A stretch of 64,000 bases of DNA from Lysobacteraceae bacterium SCN 69-320 (GCA_001725155.1 MEFP01000010.1:62001-126000); one strand, 5' to 3'. Shown: positions 47,357-57,275, counted from the stretch's first letter. Notes: generated by a model not told the origin, from the sequence alone. Translations and numbers: made by a program.

Positions 47357-48709
47357 TCAGGACAGTAGCCGGTGCACGATGTCGTTGTAGAACGCGAGCC
47401 CCATCAGGGCGGCCAGCAGCACCAGGCCGGCGTACTGGCCGGCGATCAGCGCCTTCTCGCTGAGCGGGCTGCCCTTGATCGACTCGATAAGGTAATACAC
47501 GAGGTGACCGCCGTCCAAGATCGGAATCGGCAGCAGGTTCATGATGCACAGGCTCAGCGAGATCAGCGCCAGGAAATAAAAGAACCAGGCCACGCCGCGC
47601 TGGGCCGAGTCGTTGGCCACACTGGCGATCGTGATCGGCCCCGAGATGTTCTGCAGCGAGGCCTTGCCGCTGAACATGCGGCCTATCATTTCGAGGGTCT
47701 TGCGCGTGAGGTTGCCGGTTTCGCGCAGCGCGGCCGGCACGGCGGCCAGCGGGCCGTAGCGCAGCAGGGCGTCGAACGGCGGCTCCACATATTTGGGACC
47801 GATGCCGATGCGCCAGACCGGCTTGCCGTTGTCGGTCTCCTGGCGCGGGGTCAGGGTGACCTGCTGCGGCTGGCCGGCGCGCACGATGGCCAGAGCCAGC
47901 GGCTTGCCGGCGGCGCCCTGCACCTGTTCGACGAAACCGTTCCAGGTCGCGATCGGACGGCCATCGAGGCTGACCAGCTTGTCGTCGACCTGCAGGCCGC
48001 TCGTTTCGGCGGGGCTGCCTGCCTTGACCTCGCCGACGAAGAACTCGGTCGGCATCAGGAATTTCGGCGTCAGGCCGATCTCGCGCATGGCGCCGAGCTC
48101 GTCCTTGTCCGCGGGAATCTTGCTCAGCGCCAGCGCGCGCACGGCCGGATTTCCGTCGGCGCCGGTCACCTGCACCTCGATGTTCTGCCGGTCCAGCGCG
48201 TGGCCGAGCAGTACGAGGTTGGCATCGGTCCAGTTCGCGACGCGTTCGCCGGCGATCGCGTCGATACGGTCGCCGGCGGCGAAGCCGGCCACGGCGGCAA
48301 GGTTGTCGGCGCGGCCGATCACGGGCTGGTAGTCGGGCTTGCCGATCACGAACATCGCCCACAGCGCGAACACCGTGAACAGCAGATTGAAGGCCGGGCC
48401 GGCGGCGACGATCAGCATGCGCTGCCAGACCGGCTTGGCGGTGAAGTCGCCGGCGCTTTCGGCCGGGCTGACCTCGACTTCGCGCGAATCGAGAAACTTG
48501 ACGTAGCCGCCGAGCGGGATGGCGGCAATGCAGTATTCGGTGCCGTCCTTGCCGATGCGCGTCCACAGCGGCTTGCCGAAGCCGATCGAGAAGCGCAGCA
48601 CCGTGACCCCGAAGCGGCGTGCGACCCAGTAATGGCCGAACTCGTGGAAGGTGACCAGCAGCCCCAGCGTGACTGCCAACCACCAGATGGATCCTAGGAC
48701 GTTGCTCAT
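47357..48709 (-). CDS. rseP: Site-2 intramembrane metalloprotease RseP
   Basis: A 450-residue membrane protease that cleaves anti-sigma factor RseA. The zinc motif HEFGH is at 22-26 in helix 1 and LDG at 398-400 (ILDGGHLVYYL). Two central PDZ domains lie at about 120-300 (AAVAGFAAGDRIDAIAGERV and AGSPAETSGLQVDDKLVSLD). It is preceded by dxr (7-nt gap) and followed by bamA (75-nt gap). Confidence 0.93.
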   Translation of the reverse strand: MSNVLGSIWWLAVTLGLLVTFHEFGHYWVARRFGVTVLRFSIGFGKPLWTRIGKDGTEYCIAAIPLGGYVKFLDSREVEVSPAESAGDFTAKPVWQRMLIVAAGPAFNLLFTVFALWAMFVIGKPDYQPVIGRADNLAAVAGFAAGDRIDAIAGERVANWTDANLVLLGHALDRQNIEVQVTGADGNPAVRALALSKIPADKDELGAMREIGLTPKFLMPTEFFVGEVKAGSPAETSGLQVDDKLVSLDGRPIATWNGFVEQVQGAAGKPLALAIVRAGQPQQVTLTPRQETDNGKPVWRIGIGPKYVEPPFDALLRYGPLAAVPAALRETGNLTRKTLEMIGRMFSGKASLQNISGPITIASVANDSAQRGVAWFFYFLALISLSLCIMNLLPIPILDGGHLVYYLIESIKGSPLSEKALIAGQYAGLVLLAALMGLAFYNDIVHRLLS

Positions 48710-48716
48710 GCGGGGC

Positions 48717-49907
48717 TCAACAGTGCAGGCGGCGCATCATACGTTGGGCCGCAGCCCGGGCGGTTAAGTCCGTCTGAATGAGCTGGGCCAGGTCGGTGAC
48801 GGGCTCAGCCGGAATCTGCTCCAGACAGGCCTCGATGACTTCGGCGATCGCCAGGAACGGCAGCTGGCCGTCGAGGAAGGCGGCGACGGCGATTTCGTTG
48901 GCCGCATTCAGTATGGCCGGAGCGGTGCCGCCTTGGCGCAGCGCCGCGTAGGCCAGGGCCAGGCAGCGGAAGGTATCCAGGTCCGGCGGCTGGAAATCCA
49001 GCCGGGCCAGCGCGACGAGATCCAGGGCCGGCACGCCGGCCTCGACGCGTTCGGGCCAGGCCAGGCCATAGGCCAGCGCCGTGCGCATGTCGGGATTGCC
49101 GAGCTGCGCCAGCACCGAGCCGTCGGCGTATTCGACCAGCGAATGCACGATGCTCTGCGGATGCACGACCACGTCGATGGCTTCGGGCGCCGCATCGAAC
49201 AGGAAATGCGCCTCGATGACTTCCAGGCCCTTGTTCATCAGGGTGGCCGAGTCGACCGAGATCTTGCGGCCCATGCGCCAGTTCGGGTGGGCGACGGCCT
49301 GCTCCGGCGTGATGCGGGCGAGATCGGCCCGGCTGCGGCCGCGAAACGGACCGCCCGAGGCGGTCAGGATCAGCTTGCGCACGCCGCTGGCGGCCAGCGC
49401 CGCGCGCCGCGTCGCCGCGGCCGGCGGCAGGGCCTGGAACAGTGCGTTGTGTTCGGAATCCACCGGCAGCAGCTCGCCGCCGCCGTCGCGCAGCGCGGCC
49501 AGCAGCAGCGGCCCGGCCATGACGATGGCTTCCTTGTTGGCCAGCAGCAGGCGCTTGCCAGCGCGCGCGGCGGCCAGCGTCGATTCCAGACCGGCTGCGC
49601 CGACGATCGCCGCGACGACCGTGTCGCACAGCGGCGAAGCCGCGGCTTCGGCCAGGGCTGCGGGGCCCGAGGCGACGCGCGTGGCCAGGCCGGCGCGGAT
49701 CAGGCGCGCGCGCAGATCGGCTTCGAGAGCCGGGTCGGCGATGATGGCCAGATCCGGCGCGAAGCGCTCGCACAGGGCGGCCAGCGCCCCGCTCGCGCGA
49801 TGCGCCGCGAGCACGCTGGCGCGGAACCGCTGCGGATGCCGCGCGATCACATCCAGCGTGCTGCCGCCGATCGAGCCGGTGGCGCCGAAGACGGCGACGT
49901 TTCTCAT
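48717..49907 (-). CDS. dxr: 1-deoxy-D-xylulose 5-phosphate reductoisomerase
   Basis: A 396-residue Dxr of the non-mevalonate isoprenoid pathway, converting DXP to MEP with NADPH. The NADPH-binding start is [20 protein letters not shown]. Substrate and metal sites lie in [41 protein letters not shown] and [21 protein letters not shown] long GC-rich frame continues upstream, but the ATG at 49907 is set by this N-terminus and a 4-nt ATGA overlap with the cdsA stop. Confidence 0.94.
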   Translation of the reverse strand: MRNVAVFGATGSIGGSTLDVIARHPQRFRASVLAAHRASGALAALCERFAPDLAIIADPALEADLRARLIRAGLATRVASGPAALAEAAASPLCDTVVAAIVGAAGLESTLAAARAGKRLLLANKEAIVMAGPLLLAALRDGGGELLPVDSEHNALFQALPPAAATRRAALAASGVRKLILTASGGPFRGRSRADLARITPEQAVAHPNWRMGRKISVDSATLMNKGLEVIEAHFLFDAAPEAIDVVVHPQSIVHSLVEYADGSVLAQLGNPDMRTALAYGLAWPERVEAGVPALDLVALARLDFQPPDLDTFRCLALAYAALRQGGTAPAILNAANEIAVAAFLDGQLPFLAIAEVIEACLEQIPAEPVTDLAQLIQTDLTARAAAQRMMRRLHC

Positions 49908-50719
49908 GCGCGCAGCAGGGCCAGACCGGCGGCCCAGACCGGCAGCGCGGCGAACACGCTGTCGAGGCGGTCGAACATGCCGCCGTGGCCCGGGAACAGG
50001 TCGCCGGAATCCTTCACGTTGGCGTGGCGCTTGATCAGGCTTTCGAACAGGTCGCCGACGATGGAGGCGAGCACGGTCAGCATGGCCAGCACGAAGATGC
50101 CGGCCAGCGCGGCGCCGCGCAGTCCGAGCAGCCAGGCGCCGAGCACGCCGACCACGGCCGAAGCGGCCACGGCGCCGTAGACGCCGGCCCAGGTCTTGCC
50201 CGGGCTGATCCGCGGCGCGAGCTTGGTCGTGCCCCAGCGGCTGCCGGCGAGATAGGCGCCGCTGTCGGCGACCCAGACCAGCATCAGGCCGAACAGGGTC
50301 CACCAGTGGCCGTGGTCGGCGCTGCCGTGTATCTGCAGCAGGCCGCACCAGGCCGGCACGACCGTGAGGAAGCCGGCGGCGAGCTTGAGCGCGACGTTGT
50401 CCCGCGTGGGCGCGACGGCGAAGCTGAAATGGCGCAGCCACAGCGCGGCGACCGGCCACCAGGCCACGCCGGCAATGAGGACGGCCCACCAGATCGTGCC
50501 GCCGCGGACCGTCCACAGCATGACCATCGCCGCCGCATGCACGGCGACGACCGTGCCGCGCAGGCCGGCGTCGCGCAGGCCGAGCATCCGCGTCCACTCC
50601 CACAGCGCATAGACGAAGGCGGCGCCGGTGATCGCAGCAAACAGGGCGGTCGGAGCGAACAGGATCAGCGCGATCGCGGCCGGGGCGAGGACCAGGGCCG
50701 TCAGGGTGCGCGTTTTCAT
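49904..50719 (-). CDS. cdsA: Phosphatidate cytidylyltransferase
   Basis: A 271-residue integral membrane enzyme making CDP-diacylglycerol. About eight hydrophobic helices are present, and near the C-terminus lies the CDP-alcohol-type signature [19 protein letters not shown] followed by GGMFDRLDS, containing the catalytic Asp residues. ATG 50719 ([18 protein letters not shown]) is preferred to GTG 50731. It overlaps dxr by 4 nt. Confidence 0.92.
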   Translation of the reverse strand: MKTRTLTALVLAPAAIALILFAPTALFAAITGAAFVYALWEWTRMLGLRDAGLRGTVVAVHAAAMVMLWTVRGGTIWWAVLIAGVAWWPVAALWLRHFSFAVAPTRDNVALKLAAGFLTVVPAWCGLLQIHGSADHGHWWTLFGLMLVWVADSGAYLAGSRWGTTKLAPRISPGKTWAGVYGAVAASAVVGVLGAWLLGLRGAALAGIFVLAMLTVLASIVGDLFESLIKRHANVKDSGDLFPGHGGMFDRLDSVFAALPVWAAGLALLRA

Positions 50720-50905
50720 CGGGGATGCCACGGGTTCAGCGCGCTCCGTCGGTCGGGATGGTTGCCGGAAAACCGGCTTGCTTTTCGCTGCTGCGGCCCC
50801 CGTGCGTCAAGAGGGATGCCGCCGCGGTGGGGCGGCGTGACCCCGGGGCGGGCCGGCAGGGGCGCGGCGAACGGATCGCTGCGGCGCAGGAGGAATCGGC
50901 CCGGC

Positions 50906-51667
50906 TCATGCGCCGCCGGTGACCTGCGCGCTGGTCTTGCCGAAGCGGCGTTCGCGCCCGGCGTAGTCGGCCAGTGCCTGTTCGAATGCGGCCGCGTCGA
51001 AGTCCGGCCACAGCACGGGACTGAAATGGATTTCCGCGTAGGCGATCTGCCACAGCAGGAAATTGCTGACGCGCTGCTCACCGCCGGTGCGGATGAACAG
51101 ATCGACGGCCGGCTCGTCGGCCAGGCACAGGTACGGCGCGAGCGTGTGTTCGTCGACGGCCTCGGCCGCGATCGTGCCGGCCTGGACCGCCTGCGCCAGC
51201 TTTGCCGCGGCCTGGGCGATGTCCCAGCGGCCGCCGTAGTTGACTGCGACGTTCAGATGCAGCCGCGTATTGGCCGCGGTCCGCTGCATGGCCGACTGCA
51301 TGCGCTGGGCCAGCGCCGGCGCGAACGCGGCCAGGTCGCCGACGAAGCGGATGCGAACGCCGTAGCCGTGCAGTTCCTCGACCTCGCGGTCCAGCGCCTT
51401 GAGGAACAGCTCCATCAGCGCGCTGACCTCGTCCTGCGGACGCTGCCAGTTCTCGCTGGAGAATGCGAACAGGGTCAGCGCGGTTATGCCGCGGCGCAGG
51501 CAGAACTCGATCGCCCCGCGCACGGCCTTCTGGCCGGCGTGGTGGCCGAAGCTGCGCGGACGCAGGCGCTTGCGCGCCCAGCGTCCGTTGCCGTCCATGA
51601 CGACGGCGACATGCTGCGGCAGCCGGTCGGCCGTGCCTGCGGTTGGCGAGGGAATGAGCGGATCCAG
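50906..51667 (-). CDS. uppS: Undecaprenyl diphosphate synthase, probable CTG start
   Basis: A cis-prenyltransferase making the lipid carrier for cell-wall synthesis. Motifs: MDGNGRWARKRLRPRSFGHH, the LFAFSSENWQRPQDEV site, and the end signature FIRTGGEQRVSNFLLWQIAY and ALADYAGRERRFG. The first ATG in frame (51598) codes for the Met of MDGNG itself and would remove the conserved strand LPQHVAVV before it. No ATG, GTG or TTG lies further upstream before a stop. CTG at 51667 has GGAG seven nt upstream and gives 253 residues with catalytic Asp25, close to E. coli (253, Asp26). Confidence 0.85.
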   Translation of the reverse strand: MDPLIPSPTAGTADRLPQHVAVVMDGNGRWARKRLRPRSFGHHAGQKAVRGAIEFCLRRGITALTLFAFSSENWQRPQDEVSALMELFLKALDREVEELHGYGVRIRFVGDLAAFAPALAQRMQSAMQRTAANTRLHLNVAVNYGGRWDIAQAAAKLAQAVQAGTIAAEAVDEHTLAPYLCLADEPAVDLFIRTGGEQRVSNFLLWQIAYAEIHFSPVLWPDFDAAAFEQALADYAGRERRFGKTSAQVTGGA

Positions 51668-51680
51668 GATCGTGCTCCGC

Positions 51681-52241
51681 TCAGAGCGCCATCAGTTCTT
51701 CTTCCTTGGCCTTGACCACCGCATCGACATCCTTGATCGCCTTGTCGGTCAGCTTCTGGATGTCTTCCTCGGCCTTGCGCTCTTCGTCCTCGGTGACCTT
51801 CTTTTCCTTGAGCAGCTCCTTGACGTGCTGCATCGCATCGCGGCGCACGTTGCGCACGGCGACCTTGGCGTCCTCGCCTTCACCATGCACCTGCTTGGAC
51901 AGGGCCTTGCGGCGCTCTTCGGTCAGCGGCGGCAGATTGATGCGGATGACCGTGCCGGCGGTGTTCGGATTCAGGCCCAGGTCGGAGGAAATGATGGCCT
52001 TTTCGATCGGCTGCACCATGGTCTTTTCCCAGGGCGTGATCGTCAGCGAGCGCGAGTCCTGCACGGCCACCGTGGCGACCTGGGACAGCGGCATGTCGCT
52101 GCCGTAGTAGTTGACCTTGATGTGGTCGACCAGTGCCGTGGTCGCGCGGCCCGTGCGCAGGCGCTGCAGGTCGTGCTTCAGGGCTTCGACGCTCTTGGCC
52201 ATGCGGGTCTGGGCGTCTTGCTTGATGTCGTTGATCGTCAT
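51681..52241 (-). CDS. frr: Ribosome recycling factor
   Basis: A 186-residue RRF that splits post-termination ribosomes with EF-G. Motifs: MAKSVEALKHDLQRLRTGRA, QDSRSLTITPWEKTMVQPIE, SSDLGLNPNTAGTVIRINLP and PLTEERRKALSKQV, with a charged C-terminal helix. ATG 52241 gives the family length. In most relatives pyrH directly precedes frr; here yebC and a repeat lie between. Confidence 0.95.
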   Translation of the reverse strand: MTINDIKQDAQTRMAKSVEALKHDLQRLRTGRATTALVDHIKVNYYGSDMPLSQVATVAVQDSRSLTITPWEKTMVQPIEKAIISSDLGLNPNTAGTVIRINLPPLTEERRKALSKQVHGEGEDAKVAVRNVRRDAMQHVKELLKEKKVTEDEERKAEEDIQKLTDKAIKDVDAVVKAKEEELMAL

Positions 52242-52276
52242 GGCGGCAAATCCTTGGGCCGGAAAAAAGCCGCCGG

Positions 52277-52282
52277 AGTATA
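52277..52282 (-). promoter_or_regulatory. -10 box of frr
   Basis: On the minus strand TATACT (52282-52277, context GCTATACTCCGG), 36 nt before the frr ATG. It suggests frr has its own promoter now that pyrH is separated by yebC. No -35 was recognised. Confidence 0.4.
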
Positions 52283-52377
52283 GCAGCGCCCCGGCAGGCG
52301 GCGCGGGCGGGCCCGGCGGCGGCCTGCGACAGCTGACCGCAGGCCGCCGCCTCTGCACGCCTGCCTGCGGCTGCGGC

Positions 52378-52383
52378 TACAAT
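52378..52383 (+). promoter_or_regulatory. -10 box of yebC
   Basis: TACAAT in GGCTACAATTCCG, 35 nt before the yebC ATG, in the divergent gap with frr. Confidence 0.4.
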
Positions 52384-52417
52384 TCCGCCTCGAATTTTCC
52401 GGCGAGCAGGTACGGCA

Positions 52418-53137
52418 ATGGGCAGATTGATGGCCATCGAGGGGCGCAAGAACGCCCAGGATGCACGGCGCGGCAAGATCTTCACCAAGGTCATCCGCGA
52501 GCTCACAGTGGCGGCGCGCGCCGGTGGCGGTGATCCGAAGGCCAACCCGCGACTGCGTCTGGCCATGGACCGCGGCCTGGCCGTGAACATGGCGCGCGAC
52601 GTCATGGAGCGCGCGATCAAGAAGGCCACCGGCGAGCTCGAGGGGGTCAGCTACGAGGAAGTGCGCTACGAGGGCTATGCGCCCGGCGGCGTCGCGGTCA
52701 TCGTCGACTGCATGACCGACAACAAGGTGCGTACCGTCGCCGACGTGCGTCACGCGTTCAGCAAATGCGGCGGCAACCTCGGCACCGACGGCTCGGTGTC
52801 CTTCATGTTCAAGCGGCTCGGCGTGCTGACCTATCTGGCCGGCGCCGGACAGGAAGCCGTCGAGAATGCAGCGATCGAAGCCGGCGCCGACGACATCGTG
52901 GTCTATCCCGACGACGGCTCGATCGACGTGCTGACGAGTCCCGACAATTTCGAGGCGGTCAAGCAGGCCATGCAGGCCGCCGGCCTGCCGCCCGAACACG
53001 CCGAAGTCGGCCTGCGCGCCGACAACGACATCAGCGTCTCGGGCGAAACGGCCCAGGCCGTGCTCAAGATGATCCACATGCTCGAAGACCTCGACGACGT
53101 GCAGAACGTCTATTCGAACGCCGATATCGTCGGCTGA
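52418..53137 (+). CDS. YebC/PmpR family protein
   Basis: A 239-residue YebC/PmpR (TACO1) family protein, implicated in transcription control and in relieving ribosome stalling on proline stretches. Motifs: [57 protein letters not shown] and [20 protein letters not shown]. The N-terminus reads [15 protein letters not shown] instead of the usual MAGHSKWANIKHRK. This marks the MGR-type branch, so it may be a second paralogue. It is transcribed against the surrounding cluster. Confidence 0.88.
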   Translation: MGRLMAIEGRKNAQDARRGKIFTKVIRELTVAARAGGGDPKANPRLRLAMDRGLAVNMARDVMERAIKKATGELEGVSYEEVRYEGYAPGGVAVIVDCMTDNKVRTVADVRHAFSKCGGNLGTDGSVSFMFKRLGVLTYLAGAGQEAVENAAIEAGADDIVVYPDDGSIDVLTSPDNFEAVKQAMQAAGLPPEHAEVGLRADNDISVSGETAQAVLKMIHMLEDLDDVQNVYSNADIVG

Positions 53138-53215
53138 CGGAAGGTCGGCATCCGCCTGCGGCTCGCCGCGACCCGCGCGTTGCAGGATCGAGCGGCGCCT
53201 ATCGAATCGCGCCGC

Positions 53216-53384
53216 TTGCGGTGAGCGCAGCGAACCGCAACGTCGAAGCGCCGCACGCGCAAAAACCCGAACCGCCGCCATCGCTGCGACGCGCGTTTCA
53301 CGCTCACCGGAGCGGAAAACGCTTCGTTGGAGGTTATTCGGGCCGGGCATGCCTCGACGTTGCGGTTCGCCTTCGGCTCACCGC
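53216..53384. repeat. REP-like inverted pair next to pyrH
   Basis: The left arm about 53216-53246 (TTGCGGTGAGCGCAGCGAAC then CGCAACGTCGA) and right arm about 53352-53384 are inverted copies with a 2-nt insertion and minor mismatches. Each arm is itself a hairpin (TTGCGGT...ACCGCAA). A related sequence (GGTTCGGCTTTTTGCG type) occurs on the other side of pyrH near 54315. This fits paired REP elements (REPIN). Confidence 0.6.
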
Positions 53385-53413
53385 AACCTGCGCGCCAGCT
53401 CCGGCGCGGAGGC

Positions 53414-54130
53414 TCAGGTGACCAGCGTACCCACGGCTTCGCCGCGCGCGATGCGCAGCAGGTTGCCCGGCACGCCCATGTCGTAGACGCGCAGCGGAAT
53501 CTTGTTGTCGCGGCACAGGGCGATGGCCGTCGTGTCCATGACCTGCAGGTTGCGCTGGATCACTTCGGCATAGCTCAGCTTGTCGTAGCGCTCGGCGCTC
53601 GGGTCCTTCTTCGGGTCGGCGCTGTAGATGCCGTCGACCTTGGTCGCCTTGAGCAGCAGGTCGGCGCCGACCTCGATCGCGCGCAGCGCGGCGGCCGAGT
53701 CGGTCGTGAAGAACGGGTTGCCGGTGCCGGCCGCGAACAGCGTGATGCGGCCTTTCTCGAGATGGCGTATCGCGCGGCGGCGGATGAAGTCCTCGCAGAC
53801 CTCGTTGATCTTGATCGCGCTCATGACGCGCGCATAGGCGCCGAGCTTCTCCAGTGCGTCCTGCATGGCCAGCGCGTTCATGACCGTCGCGAGCATGCCC
53901 ATGTTGTCGCCGGTCACGCGGTCCATGCCGGCCTTGGCCAGGCCTTCGCCGCGGAAGATGTTGCCGCCGCCGATGACTACGCCGACCTGTACGCCGGCGC
54001 GCTGGATTTCGATGATTTCCTTGGCGAGACGATTCAGTACCTTGGGGTCGATGCCGTAGTCGGCATCGCCCATCAGCGCCTCGCCGCTGAGCTTGAGCAG
54101 GAGGCGTTTGTACTTGATGTCGTTGGGCAT
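53414..54130 (-). CDS. pyrH: UMP kinase
   Basis: A 238-residue bacterial UMP kinase of the amino acid kinase fold. Motifs: [80 protein letters not shown] and [20 protein letters not shown]. The ATG at 54130 gives the usual start [16 protein letters not shown]; an upstream open frame is not supported. It is isolated from both tsf and frr by inserted genes and flanked by REP-like repeats. Confidence 0.95.
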   Translation of the reverse strand: MPNDIKYKRLLLKLSGEALMGDADYGIDPKVLNRLAKEIIEIQRAGVQVGVVIGGGNIFRGEGLAKAGMDRVTGDNMGMLATVMNALAMQDALEKLGAYARVMSAIKINEVCEDFIRRRAIRHLEKGRITLFAAGTGNPFFTTDSAAALRAIEVGADLLLKATKVDGIYSADPKKDPSAERYDKLSYAEVIQRNLQVMDTTAIALCRDNKIPLRVYDMGVPGNLLRIARGEAVGTLVT

Positions 54131-54458
54131 GGACGGTTCTCCGGGCAGGGGCAGGCCAGCCGCGCGAACGCCGCCAGCGCCGGTCATGATCATGGGAAAG
54201 AGAATGGGGCCGAAACGGCCCGCGGAATGCGCGCGATGATACCGCAATGTCATAAACGCCGGGGCCGCGAACGACCATGGTCGCGGGCGTTGCGCGTGCG
54301 CCGTTGCCGACGGTTCGGCTTTTTGCGCGCATCCGCGCCGCATTGCGGCGGCGATCACGTCCGCGTCAAGCGCGCGTAATCGCTGTTTCATAGTCCGGCT
54401 CTACTGTCCCGGCCGATTTTTCGCGGCCCCGCCAGGCCGCGCGCCTGGAGGGTTTCCG

Positions 54459-55004
54459 ATGTCACGTCCATTCGCCGCCGTCCTGCTGCTCGTCGTCGCC
54501 GCGTCGGCCGCCGCGCATACCGCCGCCACGACTGCACCACCGGCGCTGCGCGCCGCACCCAAGGCTTTCGCCGTGGAGCGCGCGTTGCCGGCGCCGCCGC
54601 GCGACGTGGTCGAGCTGCGCTTCCACGATGTGTTCAAGCTGCCCGTGGGCCCGCGCGGTCTGGAACCGACCGGGCGCCTGCGCGAGCTCGACGGCCGCCG
54701 CGTGCGTCTGGTCGGCTACATGGTCAAGGCCGACGTGGCCGGCGGCTTCGTCCTGAGCCCGCTGCCGGCCGAGCTCGGCGACGCCGACGAAGGCCTGGCC
54801 GACGACCTGCCGCCGAGCGCCGTGCTCGTCGAGCTGCCGCGTTCCACCGATCTGCGCAGCGGCCACATGCCCGGCCTGATCCAGGTGACCGGGCGCCTGC
54901 ACGTCGGCAGCGCCGAGAGCGCCGATCTGCCGGGCCGCGTGTTTCCGGCGCGCCTGGAACTCGACCCCGGCCTGGACCGCGCCCTGCGCAAAGCCAACCG
55001 CTGA
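54459..55004 (+). CDS. Exported protein of unknown function
   Basis: A 181-residue exported protein. The signal peptide is FAAVLLLVVAASAAAHTA. The body contains ELRFHDVFKLPVGPRGLEPT, LDGRRVRLVGYMVKADVAGG, DEGLADDLPPSAVLVELP and PGLIQVTGRLHVGS. Together these resemble a conserved family of small periplasmic proteins in xanthomonads and planctomycetes with an OB-like core (possibly related to DUF3299). It is 60 nt upstream of the alkaline phosphatase, on the same strand and likely co-transcribed. Confidence 0.6.
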   Translation: MSRPFAAVLLLVVAASAAAHTAATTAPPALRAAPKAFAVERALPAPPRDVVELRFHDVFKLPVGPRGLEPTGRLRELDGRRVRLVGYMVKADVAGGFVLSPLPAELGDADEGLADDLPPSAVLVELPRSTDLRSGHMPGLIQVTGRLHVGSAESADLPGRVFPARLELDPGLDRALRKANR

Positions 55005-55064
55005 ACCCCGTCGCCCGGCGCGGCCGCGGCGATTCCGCTTTTCCACTCCCGTAAGGAGCGCTGC

Positions 55065-57110
55065 ATGCGCCGCATGACGATTTCCCGCCTCGCCCTGGGC
55101 ACGGCCCTGGGACTGCTGGCCGTTTCCGCCCACGCCGCGAGCGTGTCGCGCCTGACTCCGCCGAGCGAGCTGTTCGCCTCGGGCACGGCCGACCCGATCA
55201 TTTCGCGCTTTCTGCCGGGTCAGCGCTTCGACCTGCAGGCCACCATACGTCCGGACGAAGGCGACAGCGTGGTCTCATTCGAGTTCTTCGTCGACGGCGC
55301 CTGGGTCAACGGCCCGCTGCCGGTCGGCGGCGGCACGAACGATTCGCGCCTGGCGCGCAACAGCCTCGTGACCGAGACCGGCGCGGCCGACACCTGCCTG
55401 CGCGACGGCAAGACCACCGGCGCCAGCGGCTGCGTGCTCGCCGCCGGCCTGCCGTCGAATGCGGCCGTCGTCAGCTTCCGCGGCTATTCCAGCTACTCGG
55501 GCGGCGTGCATCAGTTCAAGGTCAACGCGCGCACGGCCAACGGCCGCACGATCAGCGCGAACGGCAATTTCGAAGTCGTCGGCCTGGCCAACGGCGGCCG
55601 CACGGCCAAGAACATCATCATCCTGGTCGGCGACGGCATGGGCGCCGCGCACCGCACGGCGGCGCGCGTGATGGCCAAGGGCTACGCCCAGGGCAAGGCG
55701 CGCGGCAAGCTCGCGATGGACACCTTCCCGTACAGCGGCCAGGTCATGACCGCGTCGCTGAACTCCATCGTGACCGATTCGGCGCCGGGCATGGCCAACT
55801 ACGTCTCGGGCAACAAGGCCAACAACAACGAAGAAGGCGTCTGGCCGGACGACACGCTTGCGGCGTTCGACAACCCGCGCATGGAATACCTGGCCGAATA
55901 CCTGCACATGCTGCAGGGCAAGTCGCTCGGCATCGTGACCACGGCCGACGTGTTCGATGCGACGCCGGCGGCCAACGCCGTGCATACCTCGGCGCGCGGC
56001 AACGGCACCGGCATCGTCGATCAGTTCCTCGATGACCGCAGCAAGACCGGCCTCAGCGTGCTGCTCGGCGGCGGCCGCAAGTGGTTCCTGCCGAATCCGG
56101 GCGGCAGCACCAGCCCGCAGCCGGTCAACGGCTCGCAGCGTTCGGCGCGCAACGACTACGTGCTGCCGGCCGACATCGTCAACGGCTGGGGCGCTGCGGT
56201 CGGCAAGCTCGATCCGGAACGCGACCTGATCGGCGACTTCGTCAGCGCCGGTTTCGCCTACGCGCCGGACAACACCGCCCTGAATGCCGCGTTCGCGCGC
56301 GGCACGCCGGACAAGCTGCTCGGCCTGTTCGCCTACTCGAACATGAACGTGTCCTACGACAAGATCGCCGCGCGCCGCGGCAACAGCGAAGTCGTCGACG
56401 CGTTCGGCTTCCCCGACCAGCCCATGCTCGACGACATGACCGACAAGGCGCTGAAGGTGCTGTCGCGCAATCCCAAGGGTTTCGTCGCGATGATCGAGGC
56501 GGCCTCGATCGACAAGCAGGCGCACCTGATGGATACCGACCGCTGGATCCACGACGTGATCGAGTTCGACCGCGCGATCGCCGTGGCCAAGCGCTTCGCC
56601 GAGCAGAATCCGGACACCGTCGTCATCGTCACGGCCGACCACGAATGCTCGGGCGCGGCCATCATCGGCGCGGCCACCGTGTCTGCGGCGCAGCTCGCCG
56701 CGGACAAGCTCGCCGGCAAGAGCGTCGTCGGCATCTACGAGGCGGCCAGATTCCCGCGCTACACCATGGGCGCCGACGGCTACCCGGTCACGACGAACAT
56801 CGACAACAAGATGCTGATCGGCTACGGCGCCAACGCCGACCGCTACGAGAACTGGCTGCCGAACCGCTTCCCGACGCGCGACACGCAGCAGCCGTTCCCG
56901 CCGGCGCAGTCGCCGGCCAACCCGAGCGTGCGCAACAAGGACGAAGGCGCACTGATCACCGGCCAGGTCGCCGGCGACCAGGCCGCGCATACGGGCAGCG
57001 ACATTCCGCTGTCGGCATTCGGTCTCGGTGCGGGCTATTTCACCGGCACGTTCGACAACACCGACGTGTTCTTCAAGCTCGGCCAGATCGCGGTCGGCGG
57101 CGTGGAGTAA
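55065..57110 (+). CDS. Alkaline phosphatase (PhoA superfamily)
   Basis: A 681-residue exported alkaline phosphatase. The signal peptide (LALGTALGLLAVSAHA) is followed by an N-terminal beta domain (about 25-175, TISANGNFEVVGL) not found in E. coli PhoA. The catalytic domain follows: NIIILVGDGMGAAHRTAAR (metal site), nucleophile Ser239 in VTDSAPGMANYVSGNK, MIEAASIDKQAHL, VIVTADHECSGAA and QAAHTGSDIPLSAFG (late His ligand). It should hydrolyse phosphate monoesters in the periplasm or outside. A strong terminator follows at 57162. Confidence 0.87.
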   Translation: MRRMTISRLALGTALGLLAVSAHAASVSRLTPPSELFASGTADPIISRFLPGQRFDLQATIRPDEGDSVVSFEFFVDGAWVNGPLPVGGGTNDSRLARNSLVTETGAADTCLRDGKTTGASGCVLAAGLPSNAAVVSFRGYSSYSGGVHQFKVNARTANGRTISANGNFEVVGLANGGRTAKNIIILVGDGMGAAHRTAARVMAKGYAQGKARGKLAMDTFPYSGQVMTASLNSIVTDSAPGMANYVSGNKANNNEEGVWPDDTLAAFDNPRMEYLAEYLHMLQGKSLGIVTTADVFDATPAANAVHTSARGNGTGIVDQFLDDRSKTGLSVLLGGGRKWFLPNPGGSTSPQPVNGSQRSARNDYVLPADIVNGWGAAVGKLDPERDLIGDFVSAGFAYAPDNTALNAAFARGTPDKLLGLFAYSNMNVSYDKIAARRGNSEVVDAFGFPDQPMLDDMTDKALKVLSRNPKGFVAMIEAASIDKQAHLMDTDRWIHDVIEFDRAIAVAKRFAEQNPDTVVIVTADHECSGAAIIGAATVSAAQLAADKLAGKSVVGIYEAARFPRYTMGADGYPVTTNIDNKMLIGYGANADRYENWLPNRFPTRDTQQPFPPAQSPANPSVRNKDEGALITGQVAGDQAAHTGSDIPLSAFGLGAGYFTGTFDNTDVFFKLGQIAVGGVE

Positions 57111-57161
57111 GCGTTGCCGGCAGGGCCGCCGCCGGTGGCGCCGGCCCGCCGCTCATCGACG

Positions 57162-57197
57162 ACGCGCAGCGGGCGACCGCTGCGCGTTTTCTTTTTC
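57162..57197 (+). terminator. Rho-independent terminator of the alkaline phosphatase gene
   Basis: A 10-bp stem ACGCGCAGCG / CGCTGCGCGT with 6-nt loop GGCGAC, followed by TTTCTTTTTC. It is 51 nt after the phosphatase stop. Confidence 0.85.
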
Positions 57198-57275
57198 CCC
57201 GGCGAACACGCCCAGGCGGGGCGCACCGGTCGCCATCGGGCTTTCGTCGGCGCGATGCTTGCGCAGCCTGCGGAT

